From: Streptococcus australis
Lineage (GTDB): Bacteria; Bacillota; Bacilli; Lactobacillales; Streptococcaceae
Reading direction: 5' to 3'
NCBI RefSeq assembly: GCF_901543175.1
Contig: NZ_LR594040.1
Coordinates: 372,001 to 436,000, forward strand
DNA length: 64,000 bases
The position numbers and the translations under genes are program-made. The notes below the pieces were generated by a model. The model was not told the DNA's origin, made no database searches, and saw only the letters and a program-made list of their open reading frames with translations. Every line of letters begins with the position of its first letter. Position 1 is the stretch's first letter. Shown here piece after piece: positions 29,801-41,147 of this stretch.

Positions 29801-30973
29801 ATGACAATCGGTATTGATAAGATTGGTTTTGCGACCAGTCAATATGTCTTGAAATTACAAGACCTAGCAGAAGCAAGAGGAGTTGATCCGGATAAATATA
29901 GTAAGGGTCTCTTATTAAACGAAATTAGCATTGCACCATTGACTGAGGATGTTGTCACATTAGCTGCCAGTGCAAGCAACTCTATCCTCACAGATAAGGA
30001 AAAAGAAGAAATCGACATGGTTATTGTGGCGACCGAGTCAGGGGTTGACCAGAGTAAGGCAGCAGCGGTTTTTGTTCACGGCCTATTAGGTATCCAGCCT
30101 TTCGCTCGTAGCTTTGAAATCAAAGAAGCCTGTTATGGAGCAACAGCTGCCCTCCATTATGCCAAGTTGCATGTGGAAAATTCTCCAGAGTCTAAGATCT
30201 TGGTCATCGCCAGCGATATTGCCAAGTATGGTGTAGGGACTCCAGGTGAACCAACTCAGGGAGCTGGGAGTGTGGCGATGTTGATTACGCAAAATCCGCG
30301 TACCATGGCCTTTAACAATGATAATGTTGCTCAAACTCGAGACATCATGGATTTCTGGCGACCAAATTATTCAAGCACCCCTTATGTCAATGGTGTTTAT
30401 TCAACCCAGCAGTATCTGGACAGTCTAACAACGACTTGGGACGAATACAAGAAGCGCTACGATTGGACCATGGGTGACTTTGCAGCCATCTGTTTTCACT
30501 TGCCTTATCCTAAGCTGGCCCTAAAAGGCTTGCGCAAGATGATGGACAAGACCTTATCTCAAGAAAAACAGGATAGTTTGCAAGAAAACTTTGACAAATC
30601 AATTCTCTATAGTCAGATGATTGGGAATATCTATACAGGTTCCCTCTTCCTCGGCCTCCTTTCCCTTTTGGAAAATGCAGAGAATTTGAAGGCTGGCGAT
30701 AAAATTGCCCTTTACAGTTACGGAAGTGGAGCTGTTTCAGAGTTCTTTAGTGGTGAATTGGTTGAAGGCTATGAGGCCTATCTCGACAAAGAGCGCTTGA
30801 GCAAACTCAAGCAACGGACAGTCCTATCCGTTGCAGACTATGAAAAAGTCTTCTTTGAAGAGGTGCAGTTGGATGAATCTGGTTCAGCCCAATTTGCAGG
30901 TTTTGAGAATCAAGACTATGCCTTGGTGGAGATTGTCGACCACCAACGCCGTTATAGCAAGGTTGAAAAATAA
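29801..30973 (+). CDS. mvaS: Hydroxymethylglutaryl-CoA synthase
   Basis: MvaS condenses acetyl-CoA with acetoacetyl-CoA, the first committed step of the mevalonate route to isoprenoids used by streptococci. The protein starts MTIGIDKIGFATSQYVL (390 residues). The catalytic Cys is in KEACYGATAALHYA (about residue 111), with the active-site Glu and His in the usual places (ATESGVDQSKAAA and FHLPYPKLA). I prefer the ATG at 29801 with AGAGGT upstream over 29777, which would add eight residues. It overlaps mvaA by one base. Confidence 0.97.
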   Translation: MTIGIDKIGFATSQYVLKLQDLAEARGVDPDKYSKGLLLNEISIAPLTEDVVTLAASASNSILTDKEKEEIDMVIVATESGVDQSKAAAVFVHGLLGIQPFARSFEIKEACYGATAALHYAKLHVENSPESKILVIASDIAKYGVGTPGEPTQGAGSVAMLITQNPRTMAFNNDNVAQTRDIMDFWRPNYSSTPYVNGVYSTQQYLDSLTTTWDEYKKRYDWTMGDFAAICFHLPYPKLALKGLRKMMDKTLSQEKQDSLQENFDKSILYSQMIGNIYTGSLFLGLLSLLENAENLKAGDKIALYSYGSGAVSEFFSGELVEGYEAYLDKERLSKLKQRTVLSVADYEKVFFEEVQLDESGSAQFAGFENQDYALVEIVDHQRRYSKVEK

Positions 30974-32247
30974 TGAAGATAAGTTGGAATGGATTTTCTA
31001 AAAAATCATACCATGAGCGCCTTGAGTTGTTGCGAGCTCAGGCGCTCCTTAGTCCTGAAAAGCAAACCAGTCTGGAGCAGGATGAACAAGTCAGCTTGTC
31101 TGTCGCAGACCAGCTGAGTGAGAATGTGGTAGGAACTTTTTCTCTGCCTTATTCCATCATTCCAGAACTTTTGGTGAATGGTCAGGATTATACAGTTCCT
31201 TATGTGACAGAAGAACCCTCAGTGGTTGCAGCGGCTAGCTATGCCAGCAAAATCATCAAGCGAGCAGGCGGTTTTACTGCTCAGGTTCATCAGCGCCAGA
31301 TGATTGGTCAGGTAGCCCTTTATCAAGTTGCTGATCCTGAACAAGCGCAAGTGAAGATTGCCAGTAAGAAAGCCGAACTCTTGGAACTTGCCAATCAAGC
31401 CTATCCTTCTATCGTTAAACGAGGAGGTGGGGCGCGTGATTTGCATGTAGAGCAGATCAAGGGAGAAACAGACTTTCTCGTCGTCTATCTCCATATCGAT
31501 ACTCAGGAAGCCATGGGGGCCAATATGCTCAATACCATGCTTGAAGCCTTGAAGCCAGTCTTAGAAGAACTCAGTCAGGGACAGAGTCTCATGGGAATCC
31601 TATCCAATTACGCAACAGATTCTCTGGTGACTGCCAGCTGTCGAATTGCCTTTCGTTACTTGAGTCGACAAAAGGATGAAGCCAGAGAAATTGCAGAGAA
31701 GATAGCTTTGGCCAGCCAGTTTGCGCAGGCTGATCCTTACCGAGCGGCTACTCACAATAAAGGGATTTTTAATGGTATCGATGCTATTTTAATCGCCACG
31801 GGTAATGATTGGCGTGCCATCGAAGCAGGGGCTCATGCCTTTGCCAGTCGAGATGGACGCTATCGAGGTCTTAGTCAATGGAAGCTGGACATGGAAAGAG
31901 AAGAATTGGTTGGTGAGATGACCCTACCTATGCCTGTAGCGACCAAGGGTGGCTCTATCGGTCTCAATCCCCGAGTAGCTCTTAGTCACGAACTACTGGG
32001 AAATCCTTCTGCCAAAGAATTAGCTCAAATTATCGTGTCTATCGGACTAGCACAAAACTTTGCGGCTCTGAAAGCTTTGGTCAGTACGGGCATCCAGCAA
32101 GGTCACATGAAGTTGCAGGCCAAATCCCTAGCTCTCCTAGCTGGTGCTAGTGAGTCTGAAGTTGCTCCCCTAGTTGAGCGCCTCATCGCAGATAAAACCT
32201 TTAACTTAGAGACAGCCCAGCAATTTTTAAAAGTTTTGCGGTCTTAA
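30973..32247 (+). CDS. mvaA: Hydroxymethylglutaryl-CoA reductase, class II
   Basis: MvaA reduces HMG-CoA to mevalonate. The 424-residue class II enzyme shows the substrate-binding ENVVGTFSLP segment near the N-terminus and the ATHNKGIFNGIDAI and GGSIGLNPRV motifs. The last about 230 bp are duplicated 12 kb downstream (44046-44273), on the other side of the CRISPR-Cas island. Its last residues (FLKVLRS) differ from the downstream copy (YLENFRT), so the present 3' end probably came with the island. It is nevertheless full-length. Confidence 0.97.
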   Translation: MKISWNGFSKKSYHERLELLRAQALLSPEKQTSLEQDEQVSLSVADQLSENVVGTFSLPYSIIPELLVNGQDYTVPYVTEEPSVVAAASYASKIIKRAGGFTAQVHQRQMIGQVALYQVADPEQAQVKIASKKAELLELANQAYPSIVKRGGGARDLHVEQIKGETDFLVVYLHIDTQEAMGANMLNTMLEALKPVLEELSQGQSLMGILSNYATDSLVTASCRIAFRYLSRQKDEAREIAEKIALASQFAQADPYRAATHNKGIFNGIDAILIATGNDWRAIEAGAHAFASRDGRYRGLSQWKLDMEREELVGEMTLPMPVATKGGSIGLNPRVALSHELLGNPSAKELAQIIVSIGLAQNFAALKALVSTGIQQGHMKLQAKSLALLAGASESEVAPLVERLIADKTFNLETAQQFLKVLRS

Positions 32248-32729
32248 CCAGTTGAAACCGTGGTATTAGTCTCAAAAAATGAAACATAAGGAAAACAAGT
32301 TTATTGTCAATTGAAAAGTCTCACATATAACGATGAACAAGAGAGGATTACATTATTCTCTCTTTTTTGATAATTGTATCACAGAGAATGTACCCATTAT
32401 GATTATTACTTTCCTTGTTATTATGCCTCATAACTAATATAGTCGTTTTTCAACAATACAATCCTTTGCAGTTAATTCAAGGGAAAAATCATCCATTTCT
32501 TACTTTAGGGTATGGAAGTGAAGCAATTATATGGTGAATGGTTTTATAGTAATAAAGAGCATTCTAGTAATGTTTTAAAACTCCTCTAAAAATGATTTCC
32601 CCATTCTTATGTTTACACTACTTTAGAAAATAGCATCTTTTTGTAACCCCTTCCATGTTTGTTGTTGTCTTTTAAAACTTTTAGGTATAAAATGGAAGTA
32701 TATAGAATGGGATGTAGAGGGGATGAATC
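32248..32729 (+). other. 482-bp non-coding spacer between mvaA and cas3
   Basis: AT-rich stretch. AAGAGAG/CTCTCTT (32339-32345/32358-32364) followed by T6 is a plausible terminator for mvaA (32339-32368). A 25-codon ORF (32512-32589, MEVKQLYGEWFYS...) has no good ribosome-binding site and may be a relic. A weak promoter for the cas operon is possible: TTGTTG (32662-32667), 18 bases, TATAAA (32686-32691), 38 bases before the cas3 ATG. Nothing else is recognised. Confidence 0.5.
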
Positions 32730-35510
32730 ATGTTTAAGAAAAAGTCCGATACGCTTTGGGCTAAGAAAAAGGAAGAAAATGGTAGATTTTTTTGGTTACC
32801 CTTGTCTCAGCATCTAGAAGACACAAAAAATATAACTGGACTTCTCTGGGAGCATTGGTTAAGTGAGGGACAAAAAAAACTGATTGAGGATTCTCTGGAT
32901 TCAGTAACATATGATGGAGATTTAGGGAAACGAGTTGCACAATTTTTAGCTGCTGTTCATGATATCGGGAAAGCAACTCCAGCCTTTCAAACTCAAAGAG
33001 GATTTGCTAATTCAGATGATTTGGATATTCAACTATTAGAAAAATTGGAGCAGTCAGGATTTACTAAAATTAGTTCACTTCAACTATCATCACCGAAAAA
33101 GAGCCATCATAGCCTTGCAGGTCAATATTTGCTTTCTAGTTATGGTGTTCAAGAGGATATTTCGACTATTATTGGTGGACACCATGGACGACCGATTGAT
33201 ACGATCGAGGATGTAAAAAATCAAGGGAGCTATCTTTCAAACTATTTTCAAAATGAAAGTAAGGAGAGTGCTATCCATAAGAACTGGGATTTGGTTCAAA
33301 AAGAAATCTTCAACTGTGCTATAGATGAGTTGGGGTTTGACTCTGTGAGAGAGCTTCCTAAAATTAAACAGCCAGCTCAAGTTATCTTATCAGGATTGCT
33401 GATTATGGCTGACTGGATTGCTAGTAATGAGCACTACTTTCCTTTATTGAGTGTCAATGAAAAAGAGGTGGTAGATAAGTCAAGACGCCTTCAAGATGGG
33501 TTTGAAAGGTGGAAAAAAACTAGTTTGTGGCAAGCTAAATATATCTCAAAACCAGATAGTCTCTATAAGGAAAGATTTGGATTTGAACCTAATAATGTTC
33601 AATCAATCTTATCTCATGTTACTGCTCAAATATCTAAACCTGGGATTGTAGTTCTAGAAGCACCAATGGGGTTAGGGAAGACAGAAGCTTCATTGATTAC
33701 AGCAGAGCAGTTAGCTACTAAGACGGGAAGAAGCGGTCTTTTTTTTGGTTTACCAACTCAAGCGACATCGAATGGGATTTTTAATCGTATTGAAAAATGG
33801 GTTGAAAGTTTAAAAGATGATTCTGAAGACATACTATCTATTCAGTTGGTACACGGGAAAGCAGCTCTGAATGAAGATTTTTTAAAACTTAAAGCTAGTA
33901 CATTTAATTTTGACGATGTAGAAAATGGTAGTGTTATCATTAATGAATGGTTTTCTGGGAGAAAGACTTCGGCTTTAGATGATTTTGTAGTGGGGACTGT
34001 TGACCAGTTCTTAATGTTAGCATTGAAACAAAAACATTTAGCTTTACGTCATCTAGGTTTTAGTAAAAAGGTTGTTATTATTGATGAAGTTCACGCCTAT
34101 GATGCTTATATGAGTCAATATTTGATGGAGGCGATAAAATGGATGGGAGCCTATGGCGTTCCAGTAGTCATTTTGTCAGCGACATTACCTTCTCAACAAA
34201 GAGAAAATATACTTAAAAGCTATATGGCTGGGATGGGGATTAAATGGCGAGATATTGAAAATACGGACCAATTAGAGACAGACGCTTATCCTTTAATCAC
34301 TTATAATGATGGCTCAGAGATTCATCAAGTTACAACATTCAATAAGCAAAACATAAAAGACATTCACATCATTCGTTTACAAGAAGAGCAGTTATTGGAA
34401 ACCGTTAAAGATGGCCTTGAGGGCGGTGGCGTAGTTGGAATTATTGTTAATACAGTGAGAAGATCCCAAGAGTTGGCAAGAAACTTTTCGGAAATTTTTG
34501 GAGATGATATGGTGGAATTGCTTCATTCTAGTTTTATTGCGACCGAAAGAATCCAAAAAGAGAAAGAATTATTACAACAAATCGGAAAAAATGTAGAACG
34601 TCCACATAAGAAAGTTATCATTGGAACTCAGGTGATTGAGCAATCCTTGGATATTGATTTCGATGTGATGATAAGTGATCTGGCGCCTATGGACTTGCTA
34701 ATACAACGTATTGGACGACTTCATCGACACCAAATAGAGCGGCCTCAAAAGCATGAAATAGCTAGGTTTTACATTTTAGGAACTTCCGAAGAGTTGGTTT
34801 TTGAAGAAGGAAGTAGTTTTGTTTATAGTGATTATCTGTTGGCCAGAACTCAGCACTTTTTACCAGATATCATGAGATTACCAGATGATATTTCACCATT
34901 AGTCCAGAAAGTTTATAGTTCAGATTTTACAATTGAGTTTTCAAGTCAGGAATTTCAGCAAAAATATTTAGATGCTAAGACGGAGCATGATGTCACGATT
35001 AAAAATAAGGAAACAAGGGCAAGAACATATCGTATCGATGATCCTATCTTAAAAATATCGAGACATAGAAACAATAGTTTGATTGGCTGGTTGAAGAACC
35101 TGCATCCAAACGATAGTGAAGAAAAATCTAATGCCCAGGTTCGTGATATTGAAGATACAATTGAAGTGATTGCTTTAAAGAAAATGTCTGATGGCTATAG
35201 CTTATTTATTGAAAATCAAGATATATCTCAGAATATTGATGATCCTTCGGTCGCTAAAAAAGTAGCACAAAATACTTTACAACTTCCGATGAGTTTATCC
35301 AAGGGCTATAATATCGATCAAACTATTGAAGAGCTTGAAAGGTATAACAACAGCTATTTAAGTCAATGGCGAAATTCATCGTGGTTAAAAGGAGCTCTCG
35401 GGATTGTTTTTGATGAAAACAATGAGTTTATTCTCAATGGGTTTAAACTCTTATATGATAAAAAATATGGAATTACAACGGAGAGGTTGAATAAGAATGA
35501 GTCGATTTAA
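32730..35510 (+). CDS. cas3: CRISPR-associated helicase/nuclease Cas3 (type I-E)
   Basis: Cas3 is recruited by Cascade to degrade the displaced strand of target DNA. The 926-residue protein has the HD nuclease domain first (VHDIGKATPAF, HHSLAGQ, GGHHGRP; about residues 70-165). SF2 helicase motifs follow: APMGLGKTEAS (Walker A, about 310-320), DEVHAYD (motif II), SATLP (motif III) and QRIGRLHRH (motif VI). All metal-binding and ATPase residues look intact. It starts the cas operon. The last 14 bp overlap cse1. Confidence 0.98.
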   Translation: MFKKKSDTLWAKKKEENGRFFWLPLSQHLEDTKNITGLLWEHWLSEGQKKLIEDSLDSVTYDGDLGKRVAQFLAAVHDIGKATPAFQTQRGFANSDDLDIQLLEKLEQSGFTKISSLQLSSPKKSHHSLAGQYLLSSYGVQEDISTIIGGHHGRPIDTIEDVKNQGSYLSNYFQNESKESAIHKNWDLVQKEIFNCAIDELGFDSVRELPKIKQPAQVILSGLLIMADWIASNEHYFPLLSVNEKEVVDKSRRLQDGFERWKKTSLWQAKYISKPDSLYKERFGFEPNNVQSILSHVTAQISKPGIVVLEAPMGLGKTEASLITAEQLATKTGRSGLFFGLPTQATSNGIFNRIEKWVESLKDDSEDILSIQLVHGKAALNEDFLKLKASTFNFDDVENGSVIINEWFSGRKTSALDDFVVGTVDQFLMLALKQKHLALRHLGFSKKVVIIDEVHAYDAYMSQYLMEAIKWMGAYGVPVVILSATLPSQQRENILKSYMAGMGIKWRDIENTDQLETDAYPLITYNDGSEIHQVTTFNKQNIKDIHIIRLQEEQLLETVKDGLEGGGVVGIIVNTVRRSQELARNFSEIFGDDMVELLHSSFIATERIQKEKELLQQIGKNVERPHKKVIIGTQVIEQSLDIDFDVMISDLAPMDLLIQRIGRLHRHQIERPQKHEIARFYILGTSEELVFEEGSSFVYSDYLLARTQHFLPDIMRLPDDISPLVQKVYSSDFTIEFSSQEFQQKYLDAKTEHDVTIKNKETRARTYRIDDPILKISRHRNNSLIGWLKNLHPNDSEEKSNAQVRDIEDTIEVIALKKMSDGYSLFIENQDISQNIDDPSVAKKVAQNTLQLPMSLSKGYNIDQTIEELERYNNSYLSQWRNSSWLKGALGIVFDENNEFILNGFKLLYDKKYGITTERLNKNESI

Positions 35511-37164
35511 TTTGCTAGATGAACCCTGGATTTCTGTCGTTTATGATGAAAAAGGAACAACAAAAGAAGTTTCCTTGCAGGAATTGTTTATAAATGCTCA
35601 TCAGTACAAAGATTTAGCAGGAGATACAAAAACGCAAGATTTTGCTGTGCTGCGAGTTTTGCTGGCTGTGTTACATACTGTCTTTTCACGCTTTGATGCA
35701 GATGGTAATGTCTATGAGTATCTGGCAGTAGATGAGCGGTTTAAACAAATTGAGCCTGTGGAAGAATCTGATATTGCTGACTATCAGGATGATTTATATG
35801 ATACATGGATAGATCTTTGGGAAAGTGGTAAGTTCCCAGACATTGTTAGTCATTACCTAGAAAAATGGCGGGATCGCTTTTACTTATTTGATGAGGAATA
35901 TCCATTTTTTCAAGTTAGAAAAGAGGATATTGCAGCAGACAAAATTAGTAAAGTAAAAGCAAGCAGTATCTCTGGGAAAAATATCAATAGAACGATTTCA
36001 GAGAGTGGGAATAAGTTAGCCTTATTTTCTCCAAAGAATAGTAAAAATAAAGAACAACTGACTCCTTCCGAACTTACACGATGGCTTTTAACTTTTCAAG
36101 GGTACTCAGGATTATCCGATAAAGTTATTTTTGGAAAAGAAAAATATAAAGCCTCAAAAGGCTGGTTGTTTGATATCGGTGCAGTTTTTATACAGGGAAC
36201 TTCTTTATTTGAAACGCTGTTACTAAATTGTATCTTGCCATTCTATGACTATGGTAATTTAGAAAGTATTCAATGTCCCTGTTGGGAATTTGCTAGTTCT
36301 GATAATATTGATCGCTATTTGTTTGGTAGTGAATGTACAAATTTAGCTAATCTGTATACGATTTGGAGCAGAGGGATTTATATTGATCCAGAATATGATT
36401 TAAATAAGCCTTTCTTTTTTGAGATTGTAAAATTACCCGATATCAATCATCAGGACAATTTTTTAGAGCCAATGACAACATGGAAGTATAATACTACAGG
36501 AGAAAATAAAGATAGCTATACTCCTAGGAAACATCTCTTGAATCAATCGTTGTGGCGGTCTTTTGGTTTGCTAGCAGTAGAAGATAGAACAGGGCACTTT
36601 AGAAGACCGGGAATTATTGATTGGCTAGGAGATATAGGTGACACAATAGGAAATAGATTATTTAATATTATTTCCATTAGTATGCAGGACGATGGGGATC
36701 CTCGTTCAAGGGTTCCAACTGATGAAGTTATTGACTCTATACTTATCAATGATTTAGTTTTGGCTGATTTTAATGAGAGTGGTTGGGTACCACGTATTAA
36801 TGAGGTGGTGGAAGAAACAAAAGCTGTCATTTCTAAAGTATATAAACGCTATATAGAGGATCTAAAAGAAATCAGGAATATCTCAAACAACAATTATACT
36901 AATCAGATGGTTGAAATGCTCTATTTCAAAATCGATCACCCTTTTCGTGAATGGTTATCCAGTATCCTACCAGATGATGAAAAGGATCCTAAAATCAAAG
37001 AATGGAGAGACTTACTGAAAAAAATGGTTAAAGCTGAAGCAAAGAGCATCTTAGGTCAAGGAGGAACGAGGGACTACCTCGGTATTGAAAAAGATGGTCG
37101 AATAAAAAATATTGCAACTGCCTATAATTCATTTGAATATTTGCTTCATCAACAATTAAAATAG
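35497..37164 (+). CDS. casA: Cascade large subunit Cse1/CasA (Cas8e)
   Basis: Cse1 recognises the PAM and recruits Cas3. The 555-residue protein begins MSRFNLLDEPWISVVYDEKG, the typical NLLDEPWI opening, and has the central LTPSELTRWLLTFQGYSGLSD region. The C-terminal helical bundle is present. The ATG overlaps the end of cas3, so translation is coupled. The length is slightly above the E. coli protein (502). Confidence 0.96.
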   Translation: MSRFNLLDEPWISVVYDEKGTTKEVSLQELFINAHQYKDLAGDTKTQDFAVLRVLLAVLHTVFSRFDADGNVYEYLAVDERFKQIEPVEESDIADYQDDLYDTWIDLWESGKFPDIVSHYLEKWRDRFYLFDEEYPFFQVRKEDIAADKISKVKASSISGKNINRTISESGNKLALFSPKNSKNKEQLTPSELTRWLLTFQGYSGLSDKVIFGKEKYKASKGWLFDIGAVFIQGTSLFETLLLNCILPFYDYGNLESIQCPCWEFASSDNIDRYLFGSECTNLANLYTIWSRGIYIDPEYDLNKPFFFEIVKLPDINHQDNFLEPMTTWKYNTTGENKDSYTPRKHLLNQSLWRSFGLLAVEDRTGHFRRPGIIDWLGDIGDTIGNRLFNIISISMQDDGDPRSRVPTDEVIDSILINDLVLADFNESGWVPRINEVVEETKAVISKVYKRYIEDLKEIRNISNNNYTNQMVEMLYFKIDHPFREWLSSILPDDEKDPKIKEWRDLLKKMVKAEAKSILGQGGTRDYLGIEKDGRIKNIATAYNSFEYLLHQQLK

Positions 37165-37173
37165 GAGGTGTGT

Positions 37174-37767
37174 ATGTTGGAACAATCCAAACAGACAGTT
37201 GGTTCTGTCACAAAAAGAATTATTAGACAATTGAGTTATGAGTTGGAGTCACCATCGAGTAAAGCTGCACTGGCAAAAATTAGAAAAACGTTGGGTAAAC
37301 CCTTGAGCGATGCAACAGATATCTGGCCGATTTTATTTGAGCATTTACCAGAGGAGTTTGTTAATCCATACCAGCAGCCTAGCTATGAGGAGTTAGCAAT
37401 TTATACAGCTATCCAATTTTACGCCTTACATCAACAGGGAACTTCAACTGGTGTGATGTTAGATGAGCCCGATACTTATCAAAATATCGGTTCTGCTCTT
37501 AGTCAACTTCGAAAAGGAGATGATACGACAGCCATTGACAGAAGGTTCAATGTTATGATTACATCATCAACTTTTGAAGAGTTGATCTACCATTTACGCC
37601 ACATGATGATGTTACTCAAAACAAAGTCTCCTGCTACAAAGGTTGATTATGCTAAGTTAGCTGAGGACTTGTATTGGTTTTTAAAAAATGTACAAGAAAA
37701 TCTTCGCCTAAATTGGGCAAGATCATATTATAAACAAATCAAAGGAGAAAAACACAATGACAACTAA
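37174..37767 (+). CDS. casB: Cascade small subunit Cse2/CasB
   Basis: Cse2 forms the dimer along the belly of Cascade that stabilises the displaced strand. The 197-residue all-helical protein has conserved RKTLGKPLSDA, the YTAIQFYALHQQG segment and a basic C-terminal WARSYY. I use the ATG at 37174, five bases after AGGAGG; an upstream GTG at 37168 would overlap the Shine-Dalgarno. It overlaps cas7 by 11 bp. Confidence 0.95.
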   Translation: MLEQSKQTVGSVTKRIIRQLSYELESPSSKAALAKIRKTLGKPLSDATDIWPILFEHLPEEFVNPYQQPSYEELAIYTAIQFYALHQQGTSTGVMLDEPDTYQNIGSALSQLRKGDDTTAIDRRFNVMITSSTFEELIYHLRHMMMLLKTKSPATKVDYAKLAEDLYWFLKNVQENLRLNWARSYYKQIKGEKHNDN

Positions 37768-38830
37768 CCAACGCTTATTTTTAGATATTCATGCTATACA
37801 AACCTTGCCACCTTCAAATATGAATAGAGATGATACAGGTAGCCCAAAGACCGCTCAGTACGGGGGTGTAAAAAGATCGCGCGTGAGTTCTCAAGCTTGG
37901 AAGAGAGCTATAAGAGACTATTTTAATACTTATGGAGAACAGTCTAATGTCGGTGTCCGAACAAAAGACATTGTAAGATATGTTGCAGGTAAAATTGTAG
38001 AACTAGATAATTCTATCAGTTTTGAAGATGCACTAACCAAAGCAGATACAGTCTTGATAGCTACTGGAATTAAGAAAAAAGGTGAAGTCAAGGCGCTTTA
38101 CTTTATGGGGGATAGACAAGCTGAGAAATTAGCTCAAGCGGCCTATGAAAATCTGACTGATAAAAAAGAACTTCAAAAACTAGCTAACTCAAATCCAGCC
38201 ATTGATGTTGCTATGTTCGGTCGAATGGTAGCTGAAGATCCAACTCTAAACGAGGATGCTTCCTCTCAAGTTGCCCATGCTATTTCAACACATGCTGTAC
38301 AAACTGAATTTGATTTCTTTACTGCTATTGATGATTTAGCTCCAGAGGATAATGCAGGTGCAGGTATGCTGGGAACCATCGAATTTAACTCTTCTACGCT
38401 CTATCGTTATGCCAATGTTGCGATTCATGAATTATCAAAACAACTAGAGGATGAGAAATCCTTAAAGAACAGTTTGAATTTATTCATCGAAGCATTTGCA
38501 AATTCACTCCCAACAGGAAAAGTGAATACCTTTGCCAATCAAACTTTACCGCAGGCTCTAATCGTTTCTTTGCGTGATGATCGTCCTGTTAATCTTGTCA
38601 GTGCTTTTGAAGAACCAGTTAAATCAACAGATGGTTATGTGGCAAAATCTATTGAAAAACTGTCTAAAGAGTATACAAGAGTTGAAAAATTCGTGAATAA
38701 ACCACTTTTGACTTTCTATGTGACTTTGGATGAGAATGAGAGTTTAAAACAAATAGGTGAGGAAAAATATTCAGTTTCAGAATTATTAAAAGATTTTTCG
38801 GAAACCTTAGGACAAGTCCTCAAAAAATAG
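37757..38830 (+). CDS. cas7e: Cascade backbone subunit Cas7e (Cse4/CasC)
   Basis: Six copies of Cas7 hold the crRNA spacer. The 357-residue protein opens with LDIHAIQTLPPSNMNRDDTGSPK and has KRSRVSSQAWKRAIR, the family signature, as well as AMFGRM and AHAISTHAVQTEFDF. It is intact and overlaps casB. Confidence 0.97.
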   Translation: MTTNQRLFLDIHAIQTLPPSNMNRDDTGSPKTAQYGGVKRSRVSSQAWKRAIRDYFNTYGEQSNVGVRTKDIVRYVAGKIVELDNSISFEDALTKADTVLIATGIKKKGEVKALYFMGDRQAEKLAQAAYENLTDKKELQKLANSNPAIDVAMFGRMVAEDPTLNEDASSQVAHAISTHAVQTEFDFFTAIDDLAPEDNAGAGMLGTIEFNSSTLYRYANVAIHELSKQLEDEKSLKNSLNLFIEAFANSLPTGKVNTFANQTLPQALIVSLRDDRPVNLVSAFEEPVKSTDGYVAKSIEKLSKEYTRVEKFVNKPLLTFYVTLDENESLKQIGEEKYSVSELLKDFSETLGQVLKK

Positions 38831-38839
38831 GTGAATGGC

Positions 38840-39559
38840 ATGAAGACTATTTTGTTGAAATTTGCTGGCCCTTTGCAATCTTGGGGGACAAGTTCACATT
38901 TCGAAACAAGACATACGGATTTTTATCCTTCTAAGAGTTCTGTTATTGGGTTGATTGCTTCAAGTCTAGGACATCGTCGAGACGATGATGAAAAAATTAC
39001 TCGGTTAAACGAGCTGGATTTTGCAGTTCGAGTGGATCAACAAGGAAATTTACTCAGAGATTTTCATATTGCACAAAAGTATACAGAAAAAGGAAAGTTT
39101 GAACGAAATTATGTCACGAATCGTTATTATTTAGAAGATGCTGTTTTTGTAGTGGCTCTTTCTCATAATAATGAGCAGTTTTTGGAAATGATTTTACAAG
39201 CTTTGAGAAATCCCTATTTTCAACCATTTATGGGAAGAAGGGCTCTGCCGTTGACTGCAGATTTTATCTTAGGTGAGACTGATATTGGAGCAGTTGAAAG
39301 TTTGAGAACTCTTGAGTGGCAAGCTTCACCATGGTTTATGAAGAGAAAGCTTATGGATGCCGTAACTTTAGAAATCTATTCTGATAGACATTTAACCGAT
39401 AGAGGTATTTATCAACTGAGACAAGATGTTGTCAAGTCTTTTTCACAAAAGGGGAGAAGGTTTGGCTATAGGTATGAAACTAGAGAACTGGTTCAAGTTC
39501 GGAATTCGTTTCGAGATAAAAATACGGCACATGATGTTTTTAAGAGTATAGGAGATTGA
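38840..39559 (+). CDS. cas5e: Cascade subunit Cas5e (CasD)
   Basis: Cas5e caps the 5' handle of crRNA. The 239-residue protein opens MKTILLKFAGPLQSWGTSS and continues with the classic FETRHTDFYPSKSSVIGLIAS segment. The ATG at 38840 follows AGGTGA with a 5-base gap; a GTG at 38831 adjoining the cas7 stop would give three more residues. It is intact. Confidence 0.96.
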   Translation: MKTILLKFAGPLQSWGTSSHFETRHTDFYPSKSSVIGLIASSLGHRRDDDEKITRLNELDFAVRVDQQGNLLRDFHIAQKYTEKGKFERNYVTNRYYLEDAVFVVALSHNNEQFLEMILQALRNPYFQPFMGRRALPLTADFILGETDIGAVESLRTLEWQASPWFMKRKLMDAVTLEIYSDRHLTDRGIYQLRQDVVKSFSQKGRRFGYRYETRELVQVRNSFRDKNTAHDVFKSIGD

Positions 39560-39563
39560 TGGT

Positions 39564-41146
<1,583 letters not shown>

Positions 41147-41147
41147 T

